Part shown: positions 37,179 through 48,013 of the stretch, piece by piece
Position numbering within the stretch: the first letter of the stretch is position 1
How the letters are laid out: each line of letters opens with the position of its first letter
NCBI RefSeq assembly: GCF_000247695.1
Contig: NW_004624844.1
Span: forward strand, 1,269,957 to 1,333,956
Reading direction: 5' to 3'
DNA: 64,000 nucleotides
DNA from: Heterocephalus glaber
Taxonomy: Eukaryota > Chordata > Mammalia > Rodentia > Bathyergidae
Made by a program: the position numbers and the translations under genes
Notes under the pieces: generated by a model
What the model was told of the DNA's origin: nothing
The model's input: the letters and a program-made list of their open reading frames with translations, nothing else
Databases searched by the model: none

Positions 37179-38858
37179 GGAGCAAGATTTCCCACCAGTA
37201 TACAGTGATGTATCATACACTATCCATCTAGACAGGTTAGGGTTACACTTTGCCTACTGATGGGGTAGTTCCATTCATAAAGTTTTATACATCAAAAAGC
37301 TTTAAATTTGACTAGGCTGTCCATTAATTCACCTCTGAAAAACTGGCGTTTAATTTCAGCTCTATTTTATAGCAGTAAAAAGCTTATGCATTAAGAAGCC
37401 TCTGTTACTCTGTACAGCAGCTTTGAGCAGAGTCTGCATCCCACCTAGATTCACACAGTGGGGTCTCAATTTTCTCCTAGACCCCTGGGGACCCTTACCC
37501 TCGAGCACCCCTTCCCTGGTTGCAGTCACCAGTGCACCAGGTCTACGTGAGGGTGGCAGAGGATGTGCCTATTACATCCAGGTACAAAGAGGCCCATTTT
37601 AAGAGCTGCTGATTGGAGGTAAGAAGATTACAACTAGAATTCAGTTCAGATCCTGTTACCTCAAGTGACATATTTTCAGAAACACTGGAAAACTGTATGT
37701 ACCCATCCACAGCTATGGAGACTTTAAGACACTGATTCAAATCCCTTTACCTCATCTATGTAGCCCTGAGGTCATCCTGGAAAGTGTGATGTCAAAAAAT
37801 ATGGAATTAGGTGACAAAGGTGGCATTGTTACAAGTCAAGTTTGGAAGGCTCTCCATTCCGAGAGAAAACATCAAACTCTTTGCGTACACATGTAGTTTT
37901 ATTGTAACAAAGCAACTAGTACACTTTGAACGTTTACAACTGCACATCACCTTTTCCCTTCCAGTAAAAACAGAAAAGAATTTAAAAATAAACCAACAAA
38001 ATTACAGTAGAGAATGTCAATTCCAAATAAGACCCTACAGGTTCTGCTGATTCTCCCATCGAGTGGCAGGGCTCAAGTCATCATTACGACAGAATTTTAT
38101 TTAAAAGTATCATTTTAAACTGCAAGGATGTTTGTTAACATCACAATTAAATGTGCCAAAGGAGAAGCCATGTTGTCAAATGCCCGCTTAACCCACCCAA
38201 ACATCTCAAACCCACCCTTTGGTGACCTATATACTATTGTTTAAAGTTTTTTTTCTTTTTTTAAACAAGAGAAAGTAGACAGGTACATGTTGGTAAACCC
38301 TAACCGTCCATATTCACATAGAGACAGTGTAATCTCTGAGGCCGATATACAGAGAAAGGAGGAAAAGAGCTAGAATTCTATGCACTGCCACACAGGGGCC
38401 GAGCACCCTCCAGCTTCCCGCAGAGCGAAGGGAGCGGAAGGGTTTTCTTTTTTCCCACAGAGCACGGTGGTGTTGATTCCACACAGTTTGTGTGAGACAG
38501 GAGGGGATCAAAATGAATTTAGAACAGAAGGTTGTAGAGATCCTTTTCCTGTTGTGTTCTGCTCAAGGTATCTCCCACAAAATAAGTCGAGAGCCATGGT
38601 GTTTGAGAAAAGACTTCAAGTACAGGGCAACTGAGCACAAGAGGGGGGAAAAGGACTGCAGCTTGCTTCCAGGGACTGGAGAACAATTTTTTTAAAAAAG
38701 GGGAATAAAAGGGGGAAAAAGAAGGTTAGAATCCATCAGTATTCAATTAGTCATCTTCTCCTTCATCCTCCTCTCCTTCCTCCCCTTCATCATCCTCATC
38801 TTCTTCACCTTCATCCTCATCCCCTTCTTCATCAATGTCTTCCAGTCCTTCCTCCTCC

Positions 38859-39110
38859 TCTTCTTCTTCTTCTTTTCTTCTTCTTCTTCTTCTTCTTCTT
38901 CTTCTTCTTCTTCTTCTTCTTCTTCTTCTTCTTCTTCTTCTTCTTCTTNNNNNNNNNNNNNNNNNNNNNNNNNNNNNNNNNNNNNNNNNNNNNNNNNNNN
39001 NNNNNNNNNNNNNNNNNNNNNNNNNNNNNNNNNNNNNNNNNNNNNNNNTCTTCTTCTTCTTCTTCTTCTTCTTCTTCTTCTTCTTCTTCTTCTTCTTCTT
39101 CTTCTTCTTC
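38859..39110 (-). repeat. (GAA)n trinucleotide tract in the SET acidic-tail region
   Basis: Plus strand reads (CTT)n; minus strand is (GAA)n. The pure tract runs 38875-38948 and 39049-39110, at least 44 visible units, with a 100-N gap between. It is followed by a six-base variant (GAAGGA)n at 39111-39150. It derives from glutamate codons of the SET C-terminal acidic region and has clearly expanded beyond the parental gene. Confidence 0.95.
38949..39048. other. Assembly gap of exactly 100 N
   Basis: Round-number gap inside the (GAA)n tract. A 100-N gap usually means unknown size, so the true repeat length is not known. Confidence 0.98.
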
Positions 39111-39854
39111 ATCTCCTTCTCCTTCTCCTTCTCCTTCTCCTTCTCCTTCCTCATCATCCATATCAGGAACCAAGTAGTACTGCAACAGATTTGGCCAAAC
39201 ATCATCTTTGATGACCTCTCCTAACTCATCTGCACCCACATCAGCATGGTCAGTAAAGCAGGAAAAGAAGCTCTCGGGTTCTCCATGCTGCCTCTTCCTG
39301 CTGGCTTTATTCTGTGTTTGGGTTGAATGTTTCGTCAAATCCTTTCAAGATTTTCATTTGATTTCAGTGGACTTTCAAGATGGATCACCACTCTCATTCA
39401 GATGAAACTCTTTGGAGAGAACTTTTATTTTCGAAGTAAGGATTTTCATCAAAATAAAAATCTATTCTGTAACCTGATTTTGTATCTTCAAATTCTGTCA
39501 CTTTGACTCTGGTCAAATAATGCAATGCCTCTTTGTCTTCCTCCCCAAGCAGTGCAGACACTTGTGGATGGTTAACAAATGTTGCTACCCCAAAATTGGG
39601 GATTTTGGCAATCAATTCTGACCTCTTCTGAAAAAATGGTTGGCAGAGTTTGTTACATTTCTGTTCTACTTTCAATGTCTTCTCACTGGCTTGTTCATTA
39701 AGTCTGTCTATTTCATTTTGTACTTCATCAGTATGTTCAATTGCTTTTTGTTGTCCTTTTTCTCCCTTGGGCAGGCCCAGTGAGGTGAACGCTGCCTTGG
39801 ACTGGGGGGCCGGTGACTGTTGAGGCTTCTTGATTGGAGGGGTGAGCGGAGACT

Positions 39855-39869
39855 CAATATCACTATGTT
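39855..39869. repeat. Target-site duplication, 5' side of SET retrocopy
   Basis: Second copy of caatatcactatgtt. It marks the exact 5' end of the inserted cDNA at about 39854. Confidence 0.93.
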
Positions 39870-40703
39870 AACACTTGGGACTGTGAAACTGTGACTGTTA
39901 CATAATTCAGCAAGAAAGAGATATGACATCACATTGCTTTGTGAGCCTCACACTGTAATACAAAATATATGACTAAGAATTTCTTTCCTATCCTCCCTGT
40001 GCTTGTGATTTATAAACCTCACCAAGACATCAGGAATCATCATAACATAGCATATCGACAATAGAGACAGAGAAAAAACAATGCTTTCATATTTCACAGA
40101 AGTTTTTAATCTGGCATCTGTGACTTCCAGGGAGCCCATGAATTTAAGGCATTCATGACTTTGGATGGCAAAAATGTATCTTATTTTTATGTATTTCTAA
40201 TTGACATTTTGCATTTTCTTCAATCATAAGTGAATGCAACAAATTACAGCAAACTTTACAGTACCTGTAACTTTGTCATCAACAGAAATAGTCTTATTAA
40301 ACATTGAGAGTTGTTACTGAATGCTTGAACACTGTGTATGCTCATCACTACTTGAAAATTATGGGAGATGTCAGAGCCACTGCTACATCTTTAGTGCATT
40401 ATTACTGGATTATAATATCATGACAAAAATTGACAACTATATTTCAATGAAGTTGATTTTCTTTGTAAAATTATACTTTTTACTTTATGGATTTAAAAAC
40501 ATCATTTTAAGAATAGACTTTACTAGTTGGTCAGAAGAATCTATGGCACCATAAGAGATTAATAACTTTTGTGTTTATGTCTATTATTTCATTCTGCCTT
40601 TTCTAGCCTTACCTGTCATTTCAATCATTCTTTTACTATGATCCTAAATTTCATTCATTGTCCCCAGTGTCCTTTCATTGCTTTAGTTATTCAAATGGGG
40701 AAG

Positions 40704-41106
40704 TGTCTTAGTTACTCTCTTATTGTTGGGACAAAATATGCAACACCCATAAGTTAAAGTGTGTAGAGGCTTCAGTTCATAGTCAGCTGGCTCTAAGCCA
40801 GGGCAGCATGGCAGAGGGGTACGGCAATGGAGAAACAGTCCATGGCAGGACAGGCAGGAAGCAGCCAGCAGCGAGCCTTCCTTTCCCTTTATATTCCATT
40901 CAGGATACAAGCCTATTGGTTGGTGCCACCCACACCCAGGGTGGGGCTTCCCATTACCCACACCTAGAACCATGCTAAACCAATCAGTGGACTAACCCAG
41001 TTATCATGCCTATAATACATATGGACACATCCTAGATCCAGCAACCTCTGAAAAGCCCCCACCTATGAGCTCAAAACTGGGGAGACATCTAAACACAACC
41101 CATAAG
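40704..41106 (-). mobile_element. MaLR-like solo LTR, reverse orientation
   Basis: TCTTAGTTACTCTCTTATTG start and ACCTCTGAAAAGCCCCCACC..AACCCATAAG end, as expected for a reverse MaLR LTR. Confidence 0.55.
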
Positions 41107-41459
41107 AGGAAGTTTTTCACATCTATGTCCTATGAAGTACTGATCCCTTTGATGAGAATCTTTCTCTTCCTCACCCCCAAACCAAGGCCCCTATTTGCCT
41201 GGCTAATTTTTCTCACTCACTAGGCAGAGGGACCTTAAATACCCTGTGTAGCCTTCTCTGTCTTCCCAGACTAGATTCTTTTCTTTTCACTCATCAAGCT
41301 TGTCATCTCCTGTCAACATCTATCCATCAAGAGAATATACTTGCATGATTGCAAGTCCAAGTCTGTCTAATTCACTATCATACACCCAGTGCCCCTAGCA
41401 TGATGCTGGGTATTCAGAGGGATTCCAATAAATATGTAGAAATATACAAATGAACAAAT

Positions 41460-41880
41460 TATTTTGTAATTTTTGATTTAATATATTACATAGTTTTACA
41501 TTAGTCACTATTTCTATGCTGCTTGTATCTACTTTAAAGTTGTATTATGCAAATGGTTTATTTATATAATTTCCCTATTATGAGTTCCCTTTCTTCTATT
41601 AATACAAATAGTAATGCTATAATGGGTATATTCATGAATAACATTTCATTTTTCTTGTTCTACATTTATAATTATTTCTTTGGCATAGAATCCAAGGAGA
41701 GGAATAAACTGGTCAATTGGAATGAGAATTATTATGGTTCTTAAGTCTATGAAGTTGCCTTCCAAAAGAATTCTCTCAAGTCAAAATGGCACAAGTAACA
41801 TAAGCAGAACAGCTGCTAATGATTTGTCAAAATATAATACTCTAAAAAGTTACTGGATGTTAATCATTATGGCTTTTGGC
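41460..41880. mobile_element. Old L1-like 3' fragment
   Basis: Diverged L1M-like pattern, including GGCATAGAATCCAAGGAGAG and AAGTTGCCTTCCAAAAGAAT. Confidence 0.35.
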
Positions 41881-41960
41881 TTAGTCAAACCTTTGGGTAA
41901 AATTTTGATTCAAAAGAAATAAGAAAGTACTGTAACTCTTTCTGAACTCAAAATGTAGGA

Positions 41961-42289
41961 TAGTCAGCCCTCTGTAGCTGTACCCATGAATTCAACCAGC
42001 CATGGGTGGAAAATATTCAGGGAAAAAAAACTGCATCTGTACTGACCATGCACTGATATTTTAAAAATCATTATTCCCTAAACACTAGAGTTGAATAACT
42101 ATTTATATAGCATTTACATTTTACTAGTTATTATAAGTACTCTAGAAATAATTTAAAGTTCTTAGGAGGCTATACATAGGTTGTATGAAAATATGACACT
42201 ATTTTGCATAAAGAGCTTGAACATCTGCAGATTTTAGTTTACTCAGGGGTCTAGAACCAATCCCTCATGGATACTGAGGGAATGATCAT
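41961..42289. mobile_element. Tigger-family DNA transposon fossil (MER2-like)
   Basis: TAGTCAGCCCTCTGTAGCTG left end, ACTATTTATATAGCATTTAC core, and CCATGAGGGATTGGTTCTAG on the reverse of the right end. TA sites lie at the borders. Confidence 0.75.
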
Positions 42290-42291
42290 AT

Positions 42292-42655
42292 GGTGGACCC
42301 TTGACTTACGAACTCAATTTGTTCTCCAGGGCTGGTTTTTAACTCAAGTTGATCAATGAAGTCTCAGGCTCCTCTACACAGCCTTCAAAGTCTCTCTCCT
42401 ATATACAGGCAGATCTCAGTGTCCTTAGAGAGACACTGGCCCAGGATTTCTCAATTAACCCCACACAGAAAAGGATGTTGTAATGTTCCTTCCAGAACTT
42501 TTAAAAGGTTAAATCTGTATCTGAGACCATCTGGAAGCACAAGCAGCCAGTATTTGGGTCAGAACCCAAAACTTTCGTTGAAAGTTTAAACTAAAATTCC
42601 GGTTGTAACTCAAGTCATTTGTATGTCAGGCCAGTTGTAACTTGAGGGTTCACTG
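42292..42655. mobile_element. Inverted-repeat DNA element (TA-target type)
   Basis: Ends GGTGGACCCTTGACTTACGA and, reversed, CAGTGAACCCTCAAGTTAC pair as terminal inverted repeats. It abuts the MER2-like element at a TA. Probably Tc1/mariner-class; family not named. Confidence 0.6.
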
Positions 42656-42737
42656 TATATTAATTAATTCTCATAATGAGCAAAATTATTTTGTTAACAG
42701 AGAAGAAAGAACAAAGATGTTTTACTATGGAAGACAC

Positions 42738-42818
42738 TTTTTTTTGTACAGGGAATCGAATTCAGGACCTTGTGCTTGCCAGGCAGGTGCAGTGCCACTG
42801 AGCTAAACCCCCACCCCA
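42738..42818 (-). mobile_element. ID SINE
   Basis: TTTTTTTTGTACAGGGAATC..CCACTGAGCTAAACCCCC. Target duplication ggaagacac / ggaagacat. Confidence 0.9.
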
Positions 42819-42978
42819 GGAAGACATTGTTTTAACTTATATATGACCATTTTACTCTTTAAGTGGGCAAAAACTGACAGAAGTTCAAATATTTGAAATC
42901 CAGGAATAAAATAATCTATATTGTGATAAGAAATTCTAGTATTCATATTATTTTTTATTTAAAAGCAAACACGCTCTT

Positions 42979-43050
42979 GGGCTGGGAATGTAGCTCAGTG
43001 GTAGAGCACTTGTCTAGCATATGCAAGGCCCTGGGTTCAATCCTCAGTAA
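42979..43050 (+). mobile_element. ID SINE
   Basis: GGGCTGGGAATGTAGCTCAG..GGTTCAATCCTCAG. An (AAAC)n/(AC)n tail runs to 43086. Confidence 0.93.
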
Positions 43051-43889
43051 ACAAACAAACAAACACACACACACACACACACACACAAAACCCAAACCAC
43101 ATGTTGTCTGCACCCTGAGTAATTAACAGCCTACATGAACCACCTTCCTAATCATACACAAAGAAAAATTTTCACAGGAAGCTGGGAATAAAATATATGG
43201 GCTGAGAGTTTCTCCTCAATTACTGGCATAAATGCCAGCAGGGATTGGTCAGGCAGAGACACATTTCTCATTTGGATCATCCTCTTCCCCCTATCCTTTC
43301 ATCTAAGTGGCCAAGCCCAAGTTTCTTTCTGAGTGGCCTCCATATTGAAGACTACAGCTGTACATAGAACAGCCTTTCAACCTGTGAGCTGGGCATTCAC
43401 TATATTGAATAGAAGGAAAAATTAGCTAACCAGTGTCTTCTTGCCCTGTCCACATTCTAGGGAGAGTACCAGAGCTCCTCCCATCTCATTCTGCTTAATG
43501 ATATTCATATAACATATGCTAACTACCGACTATTGTGTACAGAATAGAGTACTTGGAACCACAGAGGACATAACAAATGAGACACATAAACCAGTGGGAG
43601 GATGAGTGGAAAGCCATTGCCTCCATTACCTAAAACTACAAGGAAGACCAAAAAGGTTCTTCCACAATTTTAAATCTCTCACTGGGCCAGGCTCACTGAA
43701 TCAGGCTCATCAAGCCTTAATGTCCTGGAGGAAAACACAAGTGTACATAATTACTATGTGGTAATAAAACAAGCTTATAAAGAGGAATGTAAGTGCAAGT
43801 CACCGTTGCATGCCAGTGTAGCATGAAATGATGGCAGAGTCAAAATAAGGACAAGGCCTGGAAAATTTGATGAATAAAATGGCTGCTTT

Positions 43890-44125
43890 TAATGGCTGCC
43901 ATTTATCAAATGTCTGCTACATGACAAGCACTGAGCCAAGCACCTTACATTTATTAGCTTATTGGTCCAGACAACAATACCAAGAGGGAAGTATTAACAC
44001 TCCCATTGTATAGATGAGGAAACAGAAGTTTAGTGAGCATGACTTGGTCAAGGTTATTTGAGGCAGTGAGAGATGGAGGTAATCTGACTATAGGCTCATA
44101 CTCTTTACTATGTATACTACTGATG
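43890..44125 (+). mobile_element. MIR SINE
   Basis: ATTTATCAAATGTCTGCTAC, TATAGATGAGGAAACAGAAG and TTGGTCAAGGTTATTTGAGG follow MIR closely. Confidence 0.85.
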
Positions 44126-44597
44126 CAGATTAGGTAAATGGCACTTTGGTTAGTACACCCTTATGACTATACTTTGGTTAATAAATCCCTATGCAAGCCC
44201 ATTCATAATTGGTTTTACTTTTTAAAACAAAACCAGTTGCAAATAGGACAGGAAAAATACACTTTTTTTGAGTAAGCAGTCTTCTAGAAGAATCACTCAG
44301 TAAAAAAGAAAAAAACACCCCTCAGTTTTCAAAAAGCACAAAAGTAAAGTCCACTAACCATCCAAAGATAGCATATGGTGATAGCAGAGTTGAAGGATGG
44401 CCTGGATGACATTCTGGATTGAAAACTACTTTTGATCTGAATCACTTTGGGCCAGTATTTCCTTTCTCTAAGTCTCACTTTCCAGTAGTCCTCAGGAGCC
44501 CATGATAATCATTAAGTAAGATAGTGTATATTAAACATTAAGCATAGTGTCAGGCATATAATGATCATTCAGTCATATGTTCATCAGTATTAGTATT

Positions 44598-44995
44598 GCT
44601 GTCTCAGCTTGTTCTCTGATTGTATGAGAGAATAGCACAGACCGGGTGATTTATAAATAGTAAAGTTTATTTGTCACAGTTCAGGAAGCTGGGAAGCCCA
44701 AGAATATAGCTCTGGCATCTGGTGAGGGCTTTGGTGCTGCAGCATAACATGGTGGAAGGGAAAGCAAGCATTTGAGAAACAGAGAGAATACAATGGGCCA
44801 AACTCACCCCCTCAACCGTTTTTAAAATCAAGAACTCACTCCTGTAATTACTAACACATTTCTGTGACTAACAACATCAATCCATCCATGAGAGCAAAGC
44901 CCTTATGACTTAATCAACTCTTAAAGATCCTACCATCACTATAATGGCAATTAAATTTCAACATGAGCTTTGGAAGGGATATTGAAGCCATGACA
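44598..44995 (-). mobile_element. MaLR LTR (MST/MLT1-like), reverse
   Basis: GAGAATAGCACAGACCGGGT, GTTCAGGAAGCTGGGAAGCC and TAACATGGTGGAAGGGAAAG are MaLR LTR signatures in reverse orientation. It is the 3' LTR of the internal region to its right. Confidence 0.75.
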
Positions 44996-46618
44996 CTCTA
45001 TTTATGGTCCCCCATAACCCATGTCCTCTTCACATACAAAATAAATTCATTCTCTTCCAGTTGTCTCAAAAGTCTCAATTTATCCTAGCAATAACTCAAA
45101 AGTCCAAAGTCCAAACTTGTGATCTAAATCAGATATGAATCCTAAGGCATGATTTATCCTAAGGCAAATTCCCTTTACCTGTGGGCCCATGAAATCAAAA
45201 TAAATTTTCTATTTCCAAAATACAAAGTGGACCAGGTATAGGAGAGATATTTCCCTTCCAAAAGGAAGAAAAAGGCAAGAAGAAAGGAGTAACAGCCCCA
45301 AATAAGTCCAAAACACAATAGGCAATAGCACCAAACTCTAAAGCTTCAGAATAATCCTTCATTTCCATGTACCAAACTCCTGGGCACACTGAGCAGGGGG
45401 AATGAGCCAAGCCACAACTAGGCTCAGCCCACGTAGGAGTTCTCATAGGCTGGAGTCTCATGCCTGAGGCTCTCCCAGGCTGGAGTTGTACACTGTTAGC
45501 TCTGCAGTTTTGGCTTCTGGGAGTGGGTGTACTTCCACTGCTCCACTAGACATTTGCTGTGTACAGGCTTTCTGGGGTGGCTCTTCCTCTGAAAGAAGTC
45601 TCTTCCTTGGCCTCCATGTAGCTTCCAACATCCTTTTCAGTCTAAGTGGAGGAAGCCATTTTCTACAGTTCTTGCAATTTGCTTGTCTTAAAAGTTAGCA
45701 CTATGTGGCTGCCACCAAGGCTTACAGTAAGCATCCTCCAGGGAGGCTGGTCAAGCTGCATGGGGGTCTATTTGAACCATGGCTGGGGAGGCGGAGAAAC
45801 GCAGACAGCAGAAACTTGAAGTAGCTCTGAGGGGTGAACCCATGAGGGATCCTTCAGCCTGTTCCCTGAAACCATTCTGCCCTCCTAAAGCTCTGGGCTT
45901 GTGAGGGGAGGGGCAGCCTTGAAGAGCTCTAAAATGTCTCTTAGGTCTTTCTCCCATCGGCTTGACGAAAAACACTTGACTCCCTTCTAGACATATGAAT
46001 TTGTTTTAGCAAATAGTCTCTTGGTCAAATATTTAGTTTTCTCTTCTAAATATACTTTTTTGCTCTACATGGGTAAGTTGCAAATTTTCCAAATCTACTG
46101 CTCTGCTTTCCTTTTAATTATAAATTCTATGTTTGCTCCCACATCTCACTATATGTGATTAAGGGTATCCATGCAGTAGTTCAAATGCTTTGGTGCCTAG
46201 GTTCTTCTGCCAGTTATCCTAGTTCATCACTTTAAAATTCTGTATTCCATAAAGTACCAGGACTTGGACACAATTCCACCAAGTTCATTGCAACTGTATC
46301 ACAAAGATGGTATTTACTCCCATTTTTAATACCTTATTTCCCATTTCACTCTGAGACTTTATTAGAATGGCCTTTATTCTCAATGTTTCTACCAACATTT
46401 TGGCCATGACCACTTCAACTCTAAGAAGATTCAGACTCTCCCTAAAGCTTTCCTCTTCATTGCCCTCATCAGAATTGTCCCTAACACACCATTCATGGAA
46501 ATCTAGGCTTTTTTACCATGCACCTTCAAATTCTTCCGCCCTTTACACATTACCCAGTTCCAAAGCTGCTTTCATATTTTTAGCTATTTTTTTAGGGTAA
46601 CACCCTCACTCTTCAGTA
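44996..46618 (-). mobile_element. MaLR internal sequence (non-coding remnant)
   Basis: Runs in the order expected for the reversed internal part of MST/THE1/MLT1-type MaLR elements: CTCAAAAGTCCAAAGTCCAA, CAAACTCTAAAGCTTCAGAA, GAACCATGGCTGGGGAGGC, GAAACCATTCTGCCCTCCTA, and near its end TACCCAGTTCCAAAGCTGC then CTCTTCAGTACCAAAA. These elements have degenerate, non-coding interiors; no intact retroviral gene is present. It is in sense with ZNF385B. Confidence 0.75.
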
Positions 46619-46629
46619 CCAAAATCTAT

Positions 46630-47212
46630 ATTTGTCAGTGTTCTCCAGAGAGGCAGAACCAACAGGAGATAGATATGTAGAGAGGTAGACAGACAGACAG
46701 ACAGACAGACAAAAACTTATTAGAGGAACTAACCCATTTGATTATGGAGGCTGATCAGTCCCATGATAGGCCACAAGCAAGCTGGAAACTCTGGGATACC
46801 AGCAGCATGACTCAGTCCAGGTCTAACACCTCAGCACCAGGGAAGTCAGTATATTCTTAGTGTGGGGTCAAAGACCTGAGAATCCAGCAGGGCTGCTTTC
46901 ATAAGACCTGGAGTCCCAAGGCTAGAAAACCCAGAGTTCTAATATCCAAGGGCAGAAGGAGGAGAGTGATGCAGGTCCAGTAAAGAGAGTGAGGAAATCC
47001 TCTTGTCTCCTATTTTTCTGTTGTTCTGTCTGGGACCCCTGCCTTTTGTGCCTGTTCACACCGAGGATAGATCTTCCCCAATTAGCCTCCCATGGAGGAA
47101 TATGCCCATCTCCTATGAAACATCTTCACAGACCATCCAGCAGTAAAGCTTTATCAGCTCTCTAGGTGCCCTTAAATCTAGTCAAGGTGACAACTAAAAT
47201 TAACCATCTCAT
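46630..47212 (-). mobile_element. ERVL-type LTR (MLT2-like), reverse
   Basis: GTCAGTGTTCTCCAGAGAGG start, GATTATGGAGGCTGATCAGT, and a GGTGACAACTAAAATTAACC end are the reversed features of an ERVL LTR. A (GACA)n run sits at 46685-46711. Confidence 0.6.
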
Positions 47213-47379
47213 GCTGTTAAAATGATTTTTTTGCATATAAACTAGACCTGTTTTTCTAGAATATAGTATATTAGGTTCAGCACAATAGAAGATGATGATA
47301 GCTGACAACTACAATGGGCAGCTGCTGTCTCTCATGATAGCAGCAAGGAGGGACAGCTAAAATAAGACACTGCAGGAGT

Positions 47380-47390
47380 CCATGATGAGG

Positions 47391-47435
<45 letters not shown>

Positions 47436-47450
47436 GTGATGGTGATGATG
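47380..47450. repeat. (ATG)n trinucleotide repeat
   Basis: About 20 units with GGTGAT variants. It makes a poly-His artefact frame on the minus strand. Confidence 0.95.
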
Positions 47451-47460
47451 ATCTATAAGG

Positions 47461-47640
47461 AACGAGTGTGGTGACCCAGGCTTGCATTCCCAGCTACATG
47501 GGAGATGGAGGTAGGAGGATTCTAAGTTTGAGGTGAGCCTGGGCAACTTAGTGAGATCCTGTCTCAAAATAATAAAAAAGGGCTGGGATGTAGTTCAGTA
47601 TGAAGGTGCTGGGTTCAATTCCCACTACCACACACACAAA
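47461..47640 (+). mobile_element. B1-ID dimeric SINE
   Basis: B1 (CCCAGCTACATGGGAGATGG..GATCCTGTCTCAAAATAA) then ID (GGGCTGGGATGTAGTTCAG..GGTTCAATTCCCACTACC). Near-identical duplications atctataagg / atctataaga at 47451 and 47641. Confidence 0.92.
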
Positions 47641-47659
47641 ATCTATAAGAACATCAGTA

Positions 47660-47830
47660 ACAGGTGTATTTCTATTATAATTTACATTTTGCAAATCTCT
47701 TTTACCTTCATTTCATTTGATTCATACAACATTGCTTTGAGGTAGGGAGAGCATTATTTCTACCTTAGCAATCAGATAAAGAGGCTCAGAGAATGTAATA
47801 CTTTCCTTGAAGTCACAGCTAGTCAAAAGA
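47660..47830 (+). mobile_element. MIR-like SINE
   Basis: GATTCATACAACATTGCTTT and AGATAAAGAGGCTCAGAGAA, then GTCACAGCTAGTC. Confidence 0.6.
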
Positions 47831-47850
47831 GCAAAAAGGCTATAGCCTAG

Positions 47851-48013
47851 AAGTGTGCTGTCCAATATGGTAGACACTGGCCATGTGTGGCTACTTAAAT
47901 TAATTAAAATAAAATAAAACAAAACAAAATGTTCAGTGCTTCCGTAGCAAGGACCACACTGCCAGTGCTGAAAAGACACACGTGGCCAGTTACACTCATG
48001 TCAGACAACACTG
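47851..48013. mobile_element. Palindromic MER-type DNA fossil
   Basis: GTGCTGTCCAATATGGTAGA..CCATGTGTGGCTACTTAAAT on the left and a diverged inverse (ACACGTGGCCAGTTACAC..GACAACACTG) on the right form a long imperfect palindrome typical of hAT-Charlie fossils. Confidence 0.55.

Larger units (their letters stand above)
37140..39854 (-). pseudogene. SET (I2PP2A / TAF-I) processed pseudogene, near full length
   Basis: Intronless, polyadenylated copy of SET mRNA, the histone chaperone and PP2A inhibitor of the NAP family. Minus-strand translation shows SET segments in order: [120 protein letters not shown], the acidic tail, and DEGEDD before a TAA at 38749-38747. About 1.6 kb of 3'UTR follows, with AATAAA at 37178-37173 and a poly(A) tail (T run 37139-37149). 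Perfect 15-bp direct repeats flank it. It is broken: a one-base insertion near 39422-39426 after DENPYFENK, and in-frame TGA codons at about 39377, 39356 and 39347 in the parental frame. The N-terminal region (39700-39853) has diverged strongly. The start codon and 5'UTR are not recognisable. It lies inside the ZNF385B intron in the same orientation. Confidence 0.95.

Noticed and set aside
38747..39338. Long minus-strand frames of poly-Glu, poly-Lys or poly-Arg, and a plus-strand poly-Leu/Phe frame
   Set aside because: Translations of the (GAA)n/(CTT)n tract across the N gap in the SET pseudogene; not genes.
47277..47567. Poly-histidine frame on the minus strand
   Set aside because: Product of the (ATG)n repeat and a SINE.
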